A stretch of DNA of 64,000 bases from Ruminiclostridium sufflavum DSM 19573 (GTDB taxonomy: Bacteria; Bacillota; Clostridia; Acetivibrionales; DSM-1351). Both the position numbers and the translations under genes were made by a program. The stretch's first letter is position 1. Every line of letters starts with the position of its first letter. Shown here one piece after another: positions 1 to 8,689 of this stretch. Location: positions 1-64,000 of the forward strand of contig NZ_QKMR01000023.1 of assembly GCF_003208175.1 (NCBI RefSeq), read 5' to 3'. A model generated the notes under the pieces. The model was not told the DNA's origin, did not search any database, and worked only from the letters and a program-made list of their open reading frames with translations.

Positions 1-258
1 TTATTAGCTCATTAAAATTGCTGACTTTTATTTCTAGTTCTTGTTTCCAAAAACCAGGTTGTAAAGTTCGCAAGTTACTCAATTTTTAAAATCTACTCGT
101 GGATTTTAGTCTACTTTATAGATTTTGGAATTTTTCGAGTTCCTTTACATGGTCTTTCATTTGAAAGACTTGTCACTGTTTACTTTTCAAAGTCCAATCC
201 TTTAAAGCGTTCTTACGTCTGCTTCTCAAGGTGTAGCTGTTTTGCTTGCCGCAATCAG
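1..258 (-). promoter_or_regulatory. 5' leader of an rRNA operon (16S gene lies outside the window)
   Basis: Read on the minus strand, this is a typical clostridial rRNA leader: a short AT-rich transcript start, then a segment resembling the conserved CTTTGAAAAGTAAACAGTG leader motif (about 172-193), followed by stem-loops. One is a 7-bp hairpin with a tetraloop (152-169). A longer imperfect stem pairs AAAATCTA near 88-95 with TAGATTTT near 119-126 and could be a processing stem. The minus strand reaches the window edge without the start of 16S (AGAGTTTGATC), so the rRNA genes must begin just outside. The rRNA identity is inferred from leader layout and promoter strength, not from any rRNA sequence. 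Confidence 0.75.
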
Positions 259-265
259 CTTAATT

Positions 266-294
266 ATAATAACACGCTGTTATTATTTTGTCAA
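266..294 (-). promoter_or_regulatory. Strong sigma-A promoter of the rRNA operon
   Basis: On the minus strand, TTGACA (289-294) is followed after exactly 17 nt by TATTAT (266-271); an overlapping TATAAT lies at 263-268. The upstream flank is A/T-rich, as expected of an UP element. Perfect -35, ideal spacing and the leader that follows fit an rrn promoter. Confidence 0.9.
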
Positions 295-567
295 CAACTA
301 ATTTCAAAAAAATTAGTTGGCACTGATAAAGAAGTAATTTAACGGCTATCCTTTAATATTCTCAGTTAGCCTGTTTTTATTCAATTATAGTATTTGCTTC
401 AACTATTCCGCTTATTTATCTGGTACCGGCTATGGAAGCCCGGTAGAAAATGACTGCTTAGAATTGGCAGGCAAAAGCAGGAAGCACAGTACCAATTAAA
501 GCAATTATTTCGGCAGCAGACAATTGCTAAATTTGAGAACCAATAGCCTTTTTATACGGAAAAGCTT
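295..567. other. Intergenic spacer between the 2-hydroxyacid dehydrogenase gene and the rRNA promoter
   Basis: No coding region is visible. A perfect 10-bp inverted repeat with a 5-nt loop (CAACTAATTT at 295-304, AAATTAGTTG at 310-319) abuts the rRNA -35 box. The arms AGCAATT and AATTGCT near 500-530 could form a weak terminator for the dehydrogenase gene, but no convincing U-tract follows. Confidence 0.5.
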
Positions 568-1542
568 TTAAACAGTAAAGGTTGATTTATTTACAACATT
601 TATAGGCTTCTTATCCTTAAATGCCTGAATATTTTCAATCAAAGTGTCCATTAATCTTAGTCTGGCTTCTTTTGCTGCCCATGCAAAGTGCGGTGTCATA
701 ATGCAGTTCTTTGCCTTCAGCAATGGATTATCCTCCTGCACAGGCTCAGCTGACACCACATCCACGCAGACTCCGGCCAGCCTTCCGCTGTTTAATGCAT
801 CTGCAACATCTTGCTCAACTAACACAGAACCTCTGGAGGTATTAATAAGATATGCACCCTTTTTCATTTTAGCTATTGTTTCATTATTTATTAATCCTTT
901 TGTCTCTTCTGTCAAAGGGCAGCTTAAGCTTATGAAATCAGACCTGCTCAATATCTCGTCAAGCTCGGCAAACTTTATTCTGTTTGTTTCAAGCTCCGGA
1001 TGCTTAGTTCTGTTGAAAAATATAATATTCATACCAAATGCAGCTGCAATGCTTGCTGTTGTTTGCCCAATAGCTCCAAAACCAACAATACCCAATGTTT
1101 TCCCCTTTAGCTCTATCAAAGGATAGTTCCAGAAGGAAAAGTCTTTGCTGTTCGTCCATTCACCTTCATGAACCAGCCTATTGTGCTCGCCTACATGATG
1201 GCAAAGCTCAAGAATAAATGCGAATACCAGCTGTGCAACAGAAGCCGTACTATAAGCAGGAACATTTGCGACTATAATTCCAAGCTCTTGGGCCGCTATA
1301 ATGTCAACAACATTGTAACCCGTTGCAATAACACCTATGTATTTAACTGAAGGTGTTTTCACTAATATTTCTTTTGTTAATACAACTTTATTGGTTAATA
1401 CAATATCAGCATTACCAATTCTTTCAACTGTCTTCTCCGGAGGCGTTCTGTCATAAACGGCCAATTCTCCAAGCTGTCTCATTCTGTCCCATGACAAATC
1501 TCCGGGATTTAACGTATATCCATCTAAAACAACAATTTTCAT
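568..1542 (-). CDS. D-2-hydroxyacid dehydrogenase (glycerate dehydrogenase / hydroxypyruvate reductase type)
   Basis: This 324-residue NAD-dependent 2-hydroxyacid dehydrogenase probably reduces hydroxypyruvate or another 2-oxoacid in the cytosol. The Rossmann motif GFGAIGQ lies in the middle. The family's catalytic residues are present as Arg in NTSRGSVL, Glu in SAEPVQEDNPLL and His in MTPHFAW. The start MKIVVLDGYTL is chosen because AAGGAG lies at the right distance (about 1551-1557); the upstream in-frame codons lack a ribosome binding site. It is the last gene of an operon with the membrane protein and acyltransferase genes upstream. Exact substrate cannot be told from sequence. Confidence 0.9.
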   Translation of the reverse strand: MKIVVLDGYTLNPGDLSWDRMRQLGELAVYDRTPPEKTVERIGNADIVLTNKVVLTKEILVKTPSVKYIGVIATGYNVVDIIAAQELGIIVANVPAYSTASVAQLVFAFILELCHHVGEHNRLVHEGEWTNSKDFSFWNYPLIELKGKTLGIVGFGAIGQTTASIAAAFGMNIIFFNRTKHPELETNRIKFAELDEILSRSDFISLSCPLTEETKGLINNETIAKMKKGAYLINTSRGSVLVEQDVADALNSGRLAGVCVDVVSAEPVQEDNPLLKAKNCIMTPHFAWAAKEARLRLMDTLIENIQAFKDKKPINVVNKSTFTV

Positions 1543-1586
1543 AAATTTTTCTCCTTGCAAAAAGCCTAGCCGAAATGATAAGCACA

Positions 1587-2255
1587 CTAAAAATGGAACC
1601 TTCTTTTCAGCTCGCTTTTAATAGTTTTATCTCCAAAAACAATCATTACCACCAGTACTAAAAATGATGTTGCCGTTGCTATCACGGCTGGAATCCAAGC
1701 TGTAATTACACCGCACAGCAAAAGAATGCCCGGAATCAGTCCGCATATTGCAATTACAATTTGATTTAACACATAAGTATGCCAATACATACGATTTACA
1801 AATACCAGAACCAAAACTGCTACATTGGCTAATATCATAATTTCAGGTATTACATTGTTTACAGACCAGCCAATGTATCCAACGGAATTGTCCATTACTA
1901 CGGCAAGTATCGGCACACATATTACCTGCACCAATATATGTGATGTGATATTTCTATTACGTTTTATAGAGTAAAAAATTATCACCCAGAAATATATGAT
2001 TGCCGAAATAGTAATTGCCGACCACATTACACCATTGTATGTCATATAATTTGTAATAGTTGATACAACAGCTGATAATATTGAAACAAACAGAAATAAT
2101 CTTTTTATAATATTATATTTATGTGAATTTACTTCTATTTCAGGATACGTCGTATCAGGATTTTCACCGCCCATATCGGTAAGAACTGTTCTGCATAGAG
2201 GACATATGTCCGTTTCATCTCCGATACTAAGCCTGCATCTCTTACATGTTTTCAT
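1587..2255 (-). CDS. Zinc-ribbon membrane protein (DUF6320-like)
   Basis: The N-terminus carries two CxxC pairs (CKRC and CPLC, within about 20 residues of the start) forming a probable zinc ribbon. A hydrophilic linker and about six hydrophobic helices fill the rest of the 222 residues. I recall this architecture as DUF6320, commonly found beside alcohol-acetyltransferase-like proteins, which matches the gene upstream here. The chosen start MKTCKRC lies inside the end of the upstream gene (14-nt overlap), suggesting translational coupling; no strong ribosome binding site is visible. Function is unknown; a membrane partner or acceptor for the acyltransferase is inference. Confidence 0.7.
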   Translation of the reverse strand: MKTCKRCRLSIGDETDICPLCRTVLTDMGGENPDTTYPEIEVNSHKYNIIKRLFLFVSILSAVVSTITNYMTYNGVMWSAITISAIIYFWVIIFYSIKRNRNITSHILVQVICVPILAVVMDNSVGYIGWSVNNVIPEIMILANVAVLVLVFVNRMYWHTYVLNQIVIAICGLIPGILLLCGVITAWIPAVIATATSFLVLVVMIVFGDKTIKSELKRRFHF

Positions 2256-3531
2256 AATAAACACCGTTGCTTTCCAGTCTGACCTCCAGCCCTTCATCAC
2301 TAAGATGCCTGAAAAAGGCCCTTTGCAAGTAGGGATACCTTAGGATTGAAGTAAATGAAAAAATAATCCTGTTATCAAAAGAACAAATAGTACACTTAAT
2401 CGGCTCTGATTTTGAAACACCGATCAAAGCTTCAAAGCCATCAATATATTCCTTGAAGCCATCACAAACTTCAATCTTCCCCAGATTTGACAGCACAACT
2501 GTATTGGCCTTTGTTGAACTGACATATGCTATTTTTACACCAAGTTGCTTTAAAACCAAGGGTGAAAATCTCACAAAAATATTTTTTTCTGTTGATACAT
2601 TGCTTGAAATCGTCTGAGATAAATTTTCTTTTGTAAGCTGCTTCTCAAATTGTCCTGAAACCGAGTCCAGCATTTCATCAAAGGTATACTCACTCTTTGT
2701 GCTTGTAATCCCGACATTAATATACGAAAAAAAATTCATCTCGGTTGTCGAACTGAAGAAGTGCCGTAAGTTTACCGGAACATTAACCTGTACAGGCTTT
2801 TTGTTTGCCTGTTCATTCATATACTCCTTGTAAATACACCAAATAAGAAGTGCCGCTATATATTGTGTGAGACTTACATTCTTCTTCTTGCAAAGTGCCA
2901 GCAATAAATCCATATTGACAATTCCGTGAATAACACCCATTGTAAATACAGGAAGCATGTCCCCCTTGAGCTTATATGCCCTTTTTGTTTTATATCTGGG
3001 ATAAGAATGCTTCCTATAATTTTTATGATAGCTGTCCTCAACATCAGATACAACATCAACAACCGGCATTTTTAATAAAATCTCTGACAGTATCTCCTTG
3101 TATGCAAGCTTTATGTAATTATATGTTAATGCCTTTAGAAACTTCAAGGCTCCCGTTCCGTCTGTTATAACATGAAACACCTCAAGGTTAATGCGTTTTG
3201 CAAAGTAAGTGACCTTGAAAAGAAATTGATTATTACTGTTTGGGTCTATAAATGCACATGGATATTCCTGTTCCCTTTCAACTTTTGGCTGTTTTTTATT
3301 TGTTTCAAAATAGTGCCAAAAAACACCACGCTTTAACTTAACACCAAAGGATCTGAATAGAGGAAGCGTATTGACTAAAGCCTCCTGCAAAAGCTCTCCG
3401 TTAATTTCATTTTTAAGGCGAACAGAGACCCTAAAAACACTGCTATAGGTTTTATTTGATATTACAGGAAAAACATTAGCTGTGTTATCTAGCTTGTGCC
3501 ACCTTATTTCAGAATTAGTTTTGTACTTCAT
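2242..3531 (-). CDS. Condensation-domain-like acyltransferase (alcohol acetyltransferase family)
   Basis: This 429-residue protein resembles the chloramphenicol-acetyltransferase/condensation fold. The active-site motif HxxxDG is present as HVITDG, with His120 and Asp124. Such proteins transfer acyl groups from CoA or carrier proteins to hydroxyl or amine acceptors; the acceptor here is unknown. The start has AAGGAG 9 nt upstream, and a near-consensus sigma-A promoter lies about 60 nt further up. It is the first gene of a three-gene operon with the zinc-ribbon membrane protein and the 2-hydroxyacid dehydrogenase. It could also be a stand-alone condensation enzyme of a secondary pathway. Confidence 0.75.
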   Translation of the reverse strand: MKYKTNSEIRWHKLDNTANVFPVISNKTYSSVFRVSVRLKNEINGELLQEALVNTLPLFRSFGVKLKRGVFWHYFETNKKQPKVEREQEYPCAFIDPNSNNQFLFKVTYFAKRINLEVFHVITDGTGALKFLKALTYNYIKLAYKEILSEILLKMPVVDVVSDVEDSYHKNYRKHSYPRYKTKRAYKLKGDMLPVFTMGVIHGIVNMDLLLALCKKKNVSLTQYIAALLIWCIYKEYMNEQANKKPVQVNVPVNLRHFFSSTTEMNFFSYINVGITSTKSEYTFDEMLDSVSGQFEKQLTKENLSQTISSNVSTEKNIFVRFSPLVLKQLGVKIAYVSSTKANTVVLSNLGKIEVCDGFKEYIDGFEALIGVSKSEPIKCTICSFDNRIIFSFTSILRYPYLQRAFFRHLSDEGLEVRLESNGVYYENM

Positions 3532-3591
3532 TTATATTGACTCCTTATCACGCAGGGCAATCCCCAGAACCCTAACCATTGCCTACTGCTA

Positions 3592-3620
3592 ATTTTACGT
3601 ATATAGCAATCTAATGTCAA
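3592..3620 (-). promoter_or_regulatory. Sigma-A promoter of the acyltransferase operon
   Basis: Minus strand TTGACA (3615-3620), 17-nt spacer, TAAAAT (3592-3597). The leader to the start codon is about 55 nt with no evident riboswitch. Confidence 0.8.
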
Positions 3621-3801
3621 GGTGCTGATAATTTGTATAAAGACAAGACCTATTGGCTAAAAATCTTATATCATGCTGCCTGCTTAAAAAATAAACCAAG
3701 TACGTCATTTAATTGTGTAATATTTCTAAAATGAAACTCATAAGGATAAATAACGAAAAATAACCGTTATACAAAAATAATTTGTTAGGAGATGTAAACA
3801 T

Positions 3802-4644
3802 ATGGCTCTGGCATATGAAACCACTATAGCATTTTCAAGCACGATTCAATCACAGAAGCCCTATAACTCAATTATAATGAACTGCTATGCAAGTACTGAC
3901 AGCGTATTCTCCAAAATAATCTCAGATAAGGAAGTCGCAGTCTTTGGAGAGTATAAGGTATTAGTTTTTTATAGACAACCTAATGCAGGCAGAGAATCAA
4001 GTTACAAAGCATTTACCTTACGAAAAAACTTTTGTGAAATTGTCCTTTTTGACACACCTGAAAAAGAAGAAATAAAGGCTGACCTCATATTGCAGTCAGC
4101 ATGCAAGTTTAATTACATAAGCAAGAGCCGTCTCCGTTCCTCCTGGAACATTGATATTTCAGGAGAAATAAGAGTATCCGGTATTGGAAGCGATTCAAAT
4201 AATACTACCAAAAGTCCTGACAAAGCCATACCTGACGAAGCCATGCCTGCTGAACCCGACAAAGTCGATATCGTAAAAAAGAATTCAAATAATATCAGTG
4301 AAATTACAGTCACTAATTCTGCCAATAATACAGGAAAAATAAATTTGGAAAAAATTATAATGTCTGTTAATGCCGATCACAGTAATGAATATAGCCCTTC
4401 GGATGCCAAGAGCTCTGCAGACAGTATCAACGCCGAACCTCCAGAAGAAGCTGCAATCGAGGATGATAACAGCCTAATTGATGATTCCGGCTCACTAAGA
4501 GAAGATTTAAGCATAAATTCCGAAAAAAATAATAAGTATAATATTACTTCAAAAGTATGGCAATTTGAAGACAGCGACAGTACTAAAGTCGAAGAATTGA
4601 TGTATATGGATTTCGAAGCGCTGAGAAAAATGGATAAGGACTAA
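3802..4644 (+). CDS. Putative spore-coat protein with CotE/SPOCS-like N-terminal domain
   Basis: The protein has 280 residues. Residues about 1-130 form a beta-rich domain (EVAVFGEYKVLVFYR, then a segment ending ISGEIRVSGI) resembling the coat proteins CotE and the SPOCS/DUF3794 family. Residues about 135-280 are an Asn/Ser/Asp/Glu-rich low-complexity tail. AGGAG precedes the ATG by about 9 nt. A sequence resembling a sporulation sigma-E promoter (ATATTT, then CATAAGGAT after 13 nt, about 3720-3749) is present but weak. It faces a clear SPOCS-family gene on the other strand, which supports a spore role. Family assignment is by pattern only and uncertain. Confidence 0.5.
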   Translation: MALAYETTIAFSSTIQSQKPYNSIIMNCYASTDSVFSKIISDKEVAVFGEYKVLVFYRQPNAGRESSYKAFTLRKNFCEIVLFDTPEKEEIKADLILQSACKFNYISKSRLRSSWNIDISGEIRVSGIGSDSNNTTKSPDKAIPDEAMPAEPDKVDIVKKNSNNISEITVTNSANNTGKINLEKIIMSVNADHSNEYSPSDAKSSADSINAEPPEEAAIEDDNSLIDDSGSLREDLSINSEKNNKYNITSKVWQFEDSDSTKVEELMYMDFEALRKMDKD

Positions 4645-4668
4645 AGAGCTACCTCAGTAGCTCTTTAG
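4641..4668 (+). terminator. Stem-loop at the end of the putative coat gene
   Basis: A perfect 12-bp stem (CTAAAGAGCTAC / GTAGCTCTTTAG) with a 4-nt loop overlaps the stop codon. No U-tract follows on either strand, so it may stabilise the 3' end rather than terminate transcription; the convergent gene also ends nearby. Confidence 0.5.
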
Positions 4669-4872
4669 TGCCAATAAATGCTGATTTATTCAAAAATCAT
4701 ATTATACTATTTCGCATTTAAAATATAGAAGCCTATACTTTAAATCACCGCTTTATGCGGTGCACTGCAGAAGCAACAGCTTATAGTATTGAACAGCATT
4801 TGCAGACTTTGCCCATTACCGCAGATGCGGATGTTTTAAGATGTGATTCCACATTTTAAATGCAAATTAGTA

Positions 4873-5571
4873 TTATTCCAGGCAAGGCTGCGGACCACAT
4901 TCAGGTTTAACTGTTACATGCTCAATTCTAACAACCTTTGCAGTTATGCGAATCAGCATTTTTTCAAGAAGCTTATTATATGTTACCGCCCATTCAGGTG
5001 CGCACTTATCAACAGGATTTGGATCTAACAGCTCCTCGTCTTCTCCTTCAACAATCGCACTTACAATTTCTGCTTTATCAGTCTCTTTAACAGGTTCCTT
5101 GGATTTAACTTCAATAAAGGTTGAGAAGTATACACGTGTGGTAATCTGGTTTAGTCCCCCCATTACGTCATCCTTGGTATGGCATGTAATTGTTTTGTAT
5201 ATAACATTTTTATCGACATACCCATTTATTATTATTTTACTCCAATATTCCTTAACAGGGCTGCATGTAGGGATATCTGATTCTATCCTTGGAACTAATT
5301 TCGTTTTTGTTATAACTACTTCCTTATCTACATCTACGATTCTGAAAATAGCTGCAGGCAAGCATGGCTGTTCCGGACCTATTCCTTGCTCCGGGGCCGG
5401 GCCTATATCTGTTCTTGGTCCGCATCCCTTACCTACGGTTATCTCTTTAACTACTAATTTTTGTTTTTCACCCCAACCTATTATAACAGGAACCTGCAAT
5501 GTTTTCTTTGTCGGAGGTGGCAATGGCGGTGGCGGTGGAGGAGGAAATCCTCCCATAAATTCATTTGACAT
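4873..5571 (-). CDS. SPOCS/DUF3794-domain spore protein with polyproline N-terminus
   Basis: The 232-residue protein begins with a Gly-Phe and polyproline stretch (residues about 8-20). Two beta-rich segments follow. The second contains INGYVDKNVIYKT and YFSTFIEVK, the signature layout of the SPOCS (DUF3794) domain found in spore-coat morphogenetic proteins. AGGAG lies about 12 nt before the ATG. The low-complexity Pro/Gly start may be surface exposed or a scaffold contact. The gene is convergent with another putative coat gene. No other neighbours bear on its role, and the precise coat layer is unknown. Confidence 0.7.
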   Translation of the reverse strand: MSNEFMGGFPPPPPPPLPPPTKKTLQVPVIIGWGEKQKLVVKEITVGKGCGPRTDIGPAPEQGIGPEQPCLPAAIFRIVDVDKEVVITKTKLVPRIESDIPTCSPVKEYWSKIIINGYVDKNVIYKTITCHTKDDVMGGLNQITTRVYFSTFIEVKSKEPVKETDKAEIVSAIVEGEDEELLDPNPVDKCAPEWAVTYNKLLEKMLIRITAKVVRIEHVTVKPECGPQPCLE

Positions 5572-5936
5572 AATGACAAGTCACTCCTTTTTACTTTTCT
5601 AATTTATAATATGTCAGATAAACATTATGTGACACCATTATGCAAACAAAGAAAGCATTTATAATGTTCCGGCCGCCCCAGTATTATAGAACTCAATTTC
5701 TATGGCTTACCGCCGGCTGAACTTCCCATAAGGCTCCTCACAGTACAAGAAAAAGGCATACCGGCAATCACAGAAGAATTTTGCAAAATTTCCTTCTGTA
5801 ATTTCAAGCATGCCCTTTTTAAGCGTTGAAGCCTTCACAAAATTACTTGAAAGCAGTATTATCAAAAGCAATACATATCATCACGATATTTTATTGTGCG
5901 AAGACTCCAACTGTAATTGATTTATGATAGCCTGCA
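5572..5936. other. Intergenic spacer downstream of xylA
   Basis: The right part (5825-5923) is a copy of the interspersed repeat. A short minus-strand reading frame (5707-5811, 34 codons, weak AAGGG site) is open but unsupported. No terminator with a U-tract is seen after xylA. Confidence 0.5.
5825..5923 (-). repeat. Interspersed repeat, copy 1
   Basis: On the minus strand the segment begins AAATCAATTAC and continues CAATAAAATATCG then TGATATGTATTGC. It aligns with the copy at 47545-47675 (AAGTCAATTACGG, CAATAGAATATCG, CGATACGTATCG). It lies directly after xylA. Confidence 0.55.
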
Positions 5937-7256
5937 TTATTTTGTTTCATAGATATATTGATTTAATAATGCTTCTAACATTTCTTGACGTCCGGACTTG
6001 TTCTGCACTGTGATATTCAATGCATACTTTTCCAATTCCTTTAAGCCAACCTTGCCCTCAACAATATCCTTGCCGATTCCTGCAGTATAGCTTGAATATC
6101 TGTCAGCGACAAACTTCTCTAATTTACCGTCTTCTATTATCTTATCGGCAACAATAAGTCCCTTTGCAAATGTATCCATTCCGGCGATATGTCCGTAGAA
6201 CAGGTCTGTTGGGTCAAAGGAACCTCTTCTTACTTTTGAATCGAAGTTTAATCCACCCTTATTTAATCCGCCTGCTTTTAATACTTCAAGCATTGCAAGA
6301 GTTGAATCGTAAATATTTGTAGGGAATTGATCTGTATCCCAGCCCAACATTACGTCACCCTGATTTGCATCTATACTGCCAAGCATATTGTTTATTCTGC
6401 AGGAAGCAAGCTCATGCTGGAAGGTGTGTCCTGCCAGAGTCGCATGATTTGCTTCTATGTTCAGCTTAAAGTACGGGTCCAAGCCGTAAGTTTTCAGGAA
6501 ACCGATAACTGTTGCTGCATCAAAGTCATACTGATGCTTTGTAGGTTCCTTTGGCTTCGGTTCAATCAGGAATTGTCCTTTGAAGCCAATCTCCTTTGCA
6601 TAATCTACTGCCATCCTTAAAAATCTTGCAAGGTTATCCAATTCAAGCTTCATATCTGTGTTCAAAAGAGTTTCATATCCTTCTCTGCCGCCCCAGAACA
6701 CATAGTTTTCTCCGCCTAATTCATAAGTTATTTCCATTGCCTTTTTGACCTGAGCTGCGGCATATGCAAATACATCTGCATTTGGTGATGTTGATGCACC
6801 ATGCATAAATCTTGGGTTACCAAAAGCATTCGTTGTCCCCCAGAGAAGCTTTATGTCACTCGATTTCATTCTGTCTTTAATAATAGCCGTAATAACATCA
6901 AGATTTTTATTGGTTTCTGCCAGATTAGCCCCTTCCGGTGCGATATCCCTGTCATGGAAGCAGAAAAATGGTGCTCCTAACTTTTCAACAAATTCAAAAT
7001 TTGCTTCAACCTTGTATTTAGCCATTTCCATGGCATCTGAAATTGTATTCCAAGGTCTCTCATATGATCCTGCTCCGAACATATCTGCACCCGGTGCCGC
7101 AAAGGTATGCCAATATGCAACTGCAAATCTCAAATGCTCTTTCATTGTCTTTCCGCCTATAACCGCATTTTCGTCATAGTACTTGAATGCCAAAGGATTA
7201 TCTGATTTGCTTCCTTCAAACTTAATTTTGCTGATTCCCTTAAATATTTCTGACAT
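5937..7256 (-). CDS. xylA: Xylose isomerase
   Basis: Converts D-xylose to D-xylulose in the cytosol. The 439-residue length is usual for the clostridial class II enzyme. His101 and Asp104 ([10 protein letters not shown]) are the ring-opening pair. Glu232 ([12 protein letters not shown]), [10 protein letters not shown] and DANQGD...WDTDQFP carry the divalent-metal ligands. GGAGGG stands before the ATG. It is the last gene of the xylB-xylR-xylA unit, 54 nt after xylR, so its expression should be governed by the operator upstream of xylB. No promoter of its own was found in the 54-nt gap. Confidence 0.98.
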   Translation of the reverse strand: MSEIFKGISKIKFEGSKSDNPLAFKYYDENAVIGGKTMKEHLRFAVAYWHTFAAPGADMFGAGSYERPWNTISDAMEMAKYKVEANFEFVEKLGAPFFCFHDRDIAPEGANLAETNKNLDVITAIIKDRMKSSDIKLLWGTTNAFGNPRFMHGASTSPNADVFAYAAAQVKKAMEITYELGGENYVFWGGREGYETLLNTDMKLELDNLARFLRMAVDYAKEIGFKGQFLIEPKPKEPTKHQYDFDAATVIGFLKTYGLDPYFKLNIEANHATLAGHTFQHELASCRINNMLGSIDANQGDVMLGWDTDQFPTNIYDSTLAMLEVLKAGGLNKGGLNFDSKVRRGSFDPTDLFYGHIAGMDTFAKGLIVADKIIEDGKLEKFVADRYSSYTAGIGKDIVEGKVGLKELEKYALNITVQNKSGRQEMLEALLNQYIYETK

Positions 7257-7310
7257 AATAAACCCTCCATAAATTTTTTATTTTAAATCTGTCAAGATAT
7301 TTATATTGTT

Positions 7311-8510
7311 CTAAATCTGATAGCCAAACAGCTTTTTCAGAGGTATGATTGCTGCTCCAAGGGCAGATGTATCCTCACCCAGCTCTGATGTAACTATTTC
7401 AACCCGCGACACAGGATATTTAAGAGCTTTGGCAAACGCTATATTTTTTAAGTGCTCCAAAACATCCTCAGGAAACTTATCCAGCTCCTTGCCCAATACT
7501 ATTTTCGAAGGGTTAATGGTATTGATTAAATTCGCCACAGCCAATCCCAAGTACCCCGAAGCCTCAATCAAAATTACTCTCGTAGCTTCATTTCCTGCTT
7601 TTGCCGAGCTGATAATATCGTCAACGGTAATTGAATCAATATCCGTCAAATCAGCTATCAAACCTTGCTTTATTTGCTTTTGAGCCTTTTCCACCATTGC
7701 TCTTGAAGAAGCCAGCGTTTCAAGGCAGCCATAATTCCCGCATCCGCATTTCGGACCATTTGGGTCTACCATTATATGTCCTATTTCTCCTGCACTTCCG
7801 CTGCATCCTCTGTATAAATTACCACCTGCAAATATACTTGAGCCAATACCGGACTTCATGTTTATACATACAAAATCCCTTTGGTTAACACAGCAGCCAA
7901 TCCAGTTTTCACATATCGCAGAACAGATAGCCTCATTGTCAACATAAATAGGAAAGCTCCCCGTACCGGACATCATATTCTCCAAGTCTATCCTTTCCCA
8001 TCCCAGATTGGGGGCAAAAACAACTTCATGTGTTAAATTATCAATGATTCCGGGGATAGAAACCCCGACACCTAACAGCCTGCCCTCTTCGATCTTATAT
8101 CTATGTATAATTTGCTTTATTTTTTCTTCAACCAGTTCAATATAGACAGCTGCCGAATAGTTTGCCTTGCTGAGAAATTTGTCCCTGTAAACCACTTGCC
8201 CGGTGATATCCATTAATATAAATCTGACAAAATCCACATCAATATCTACACCGATAGAATAATAGCTTTCCGGAATCAGTTCATATAGGACAGGTCTTCT
8301 TCCTCCGGTAGATATTCCAATACCTGCTTCGCTGATATAGCCTTTTTCAAGCAGGTTTGTTACTATAATCCCGCATGCAGTCGGCGATAATCCCGTCAGC
8401 TGCGCAAGGTCGGCTTTTGATATTTGTTTATTGCTTCTGATTAATTCAAGTATATATGTTTCATTCAACTCTTTTAAAAACTTATTGTTTCCCGTCGTAC
8501 CAGTCTTCAT
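7311..8510 (-). CDS. xylR: ROK-family xylose repressor
   Basis: Residues about 15-65 form a winged helix-turn-helix (ISKADLAQLTGLSPTAC). The rest is a ROK sugar-kinase-like domain with the zinc motif CGCGNYGCLE. The 399-residue length fits XylR. Being between xylB and xylA, it is expected to bind the palindrome at the xylB promoter and release it when xylose is present. Gene order means it would repress its own transcript. The start is preceded by GGGGAG at about 9 nt. Sugar specificity is inferred from context only. Confidence 0.9.
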   Translation of the reverse strand: MKTGTTGNNKFLKELNETYILELIRSNKQISKADLAQLTGLSPTACGIIVTNLLEKGYISEAGIGISTGGRRPVLYELIPESYYSIGVDIDVDFVRFILMDITGQVVYRDKFLSKANYSAAVYIELVEEKIKQIIHRYKIEEGRLLGVGVSIPGIIDNLTHEVVFAPNLGWERIDLENMMSGTGSFPIYVDNEAICSAICENWIGCCVNQRDFVCINMKSGIGSSIFAGGNLYRGCSGSAGEIGHIMVDPNGPKCGCGNYGCLETLASSRAMVEKAQKQIKQGLIADLTDIDSITVDDIISSAKAGNEATRVILIEASGYLGLAVANLINTINPSKIVLGKELDKFPEDVLEHLKNIAFAKALKYPVSRVEIVTSELGEDTSALGAAIIPLKKLFGYQI

Positions 8511-8689
8511 GCACCTATTCTCCCCAGTGAATATTCAAACTCTGTTTAATCATACACCAAAATATTCTTTAAGGACAGATATATTGCCGCACTGCAAATT
8601 ACGTTTATGAGTGTATTTCAGGTATATGCATATGACTTGCAGCCGGCATATATCCCCCTGCCTGCAGAGCTGCTTAAAATATTTATAAC

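Noticed and set aside
4746-4762. Small hairpin CACCGC/GCGGTG as terminator of the SPOCS gene
   Set aside because: Only 6 bp, no U-tract, and more than 100 nt beyond the stop codon.
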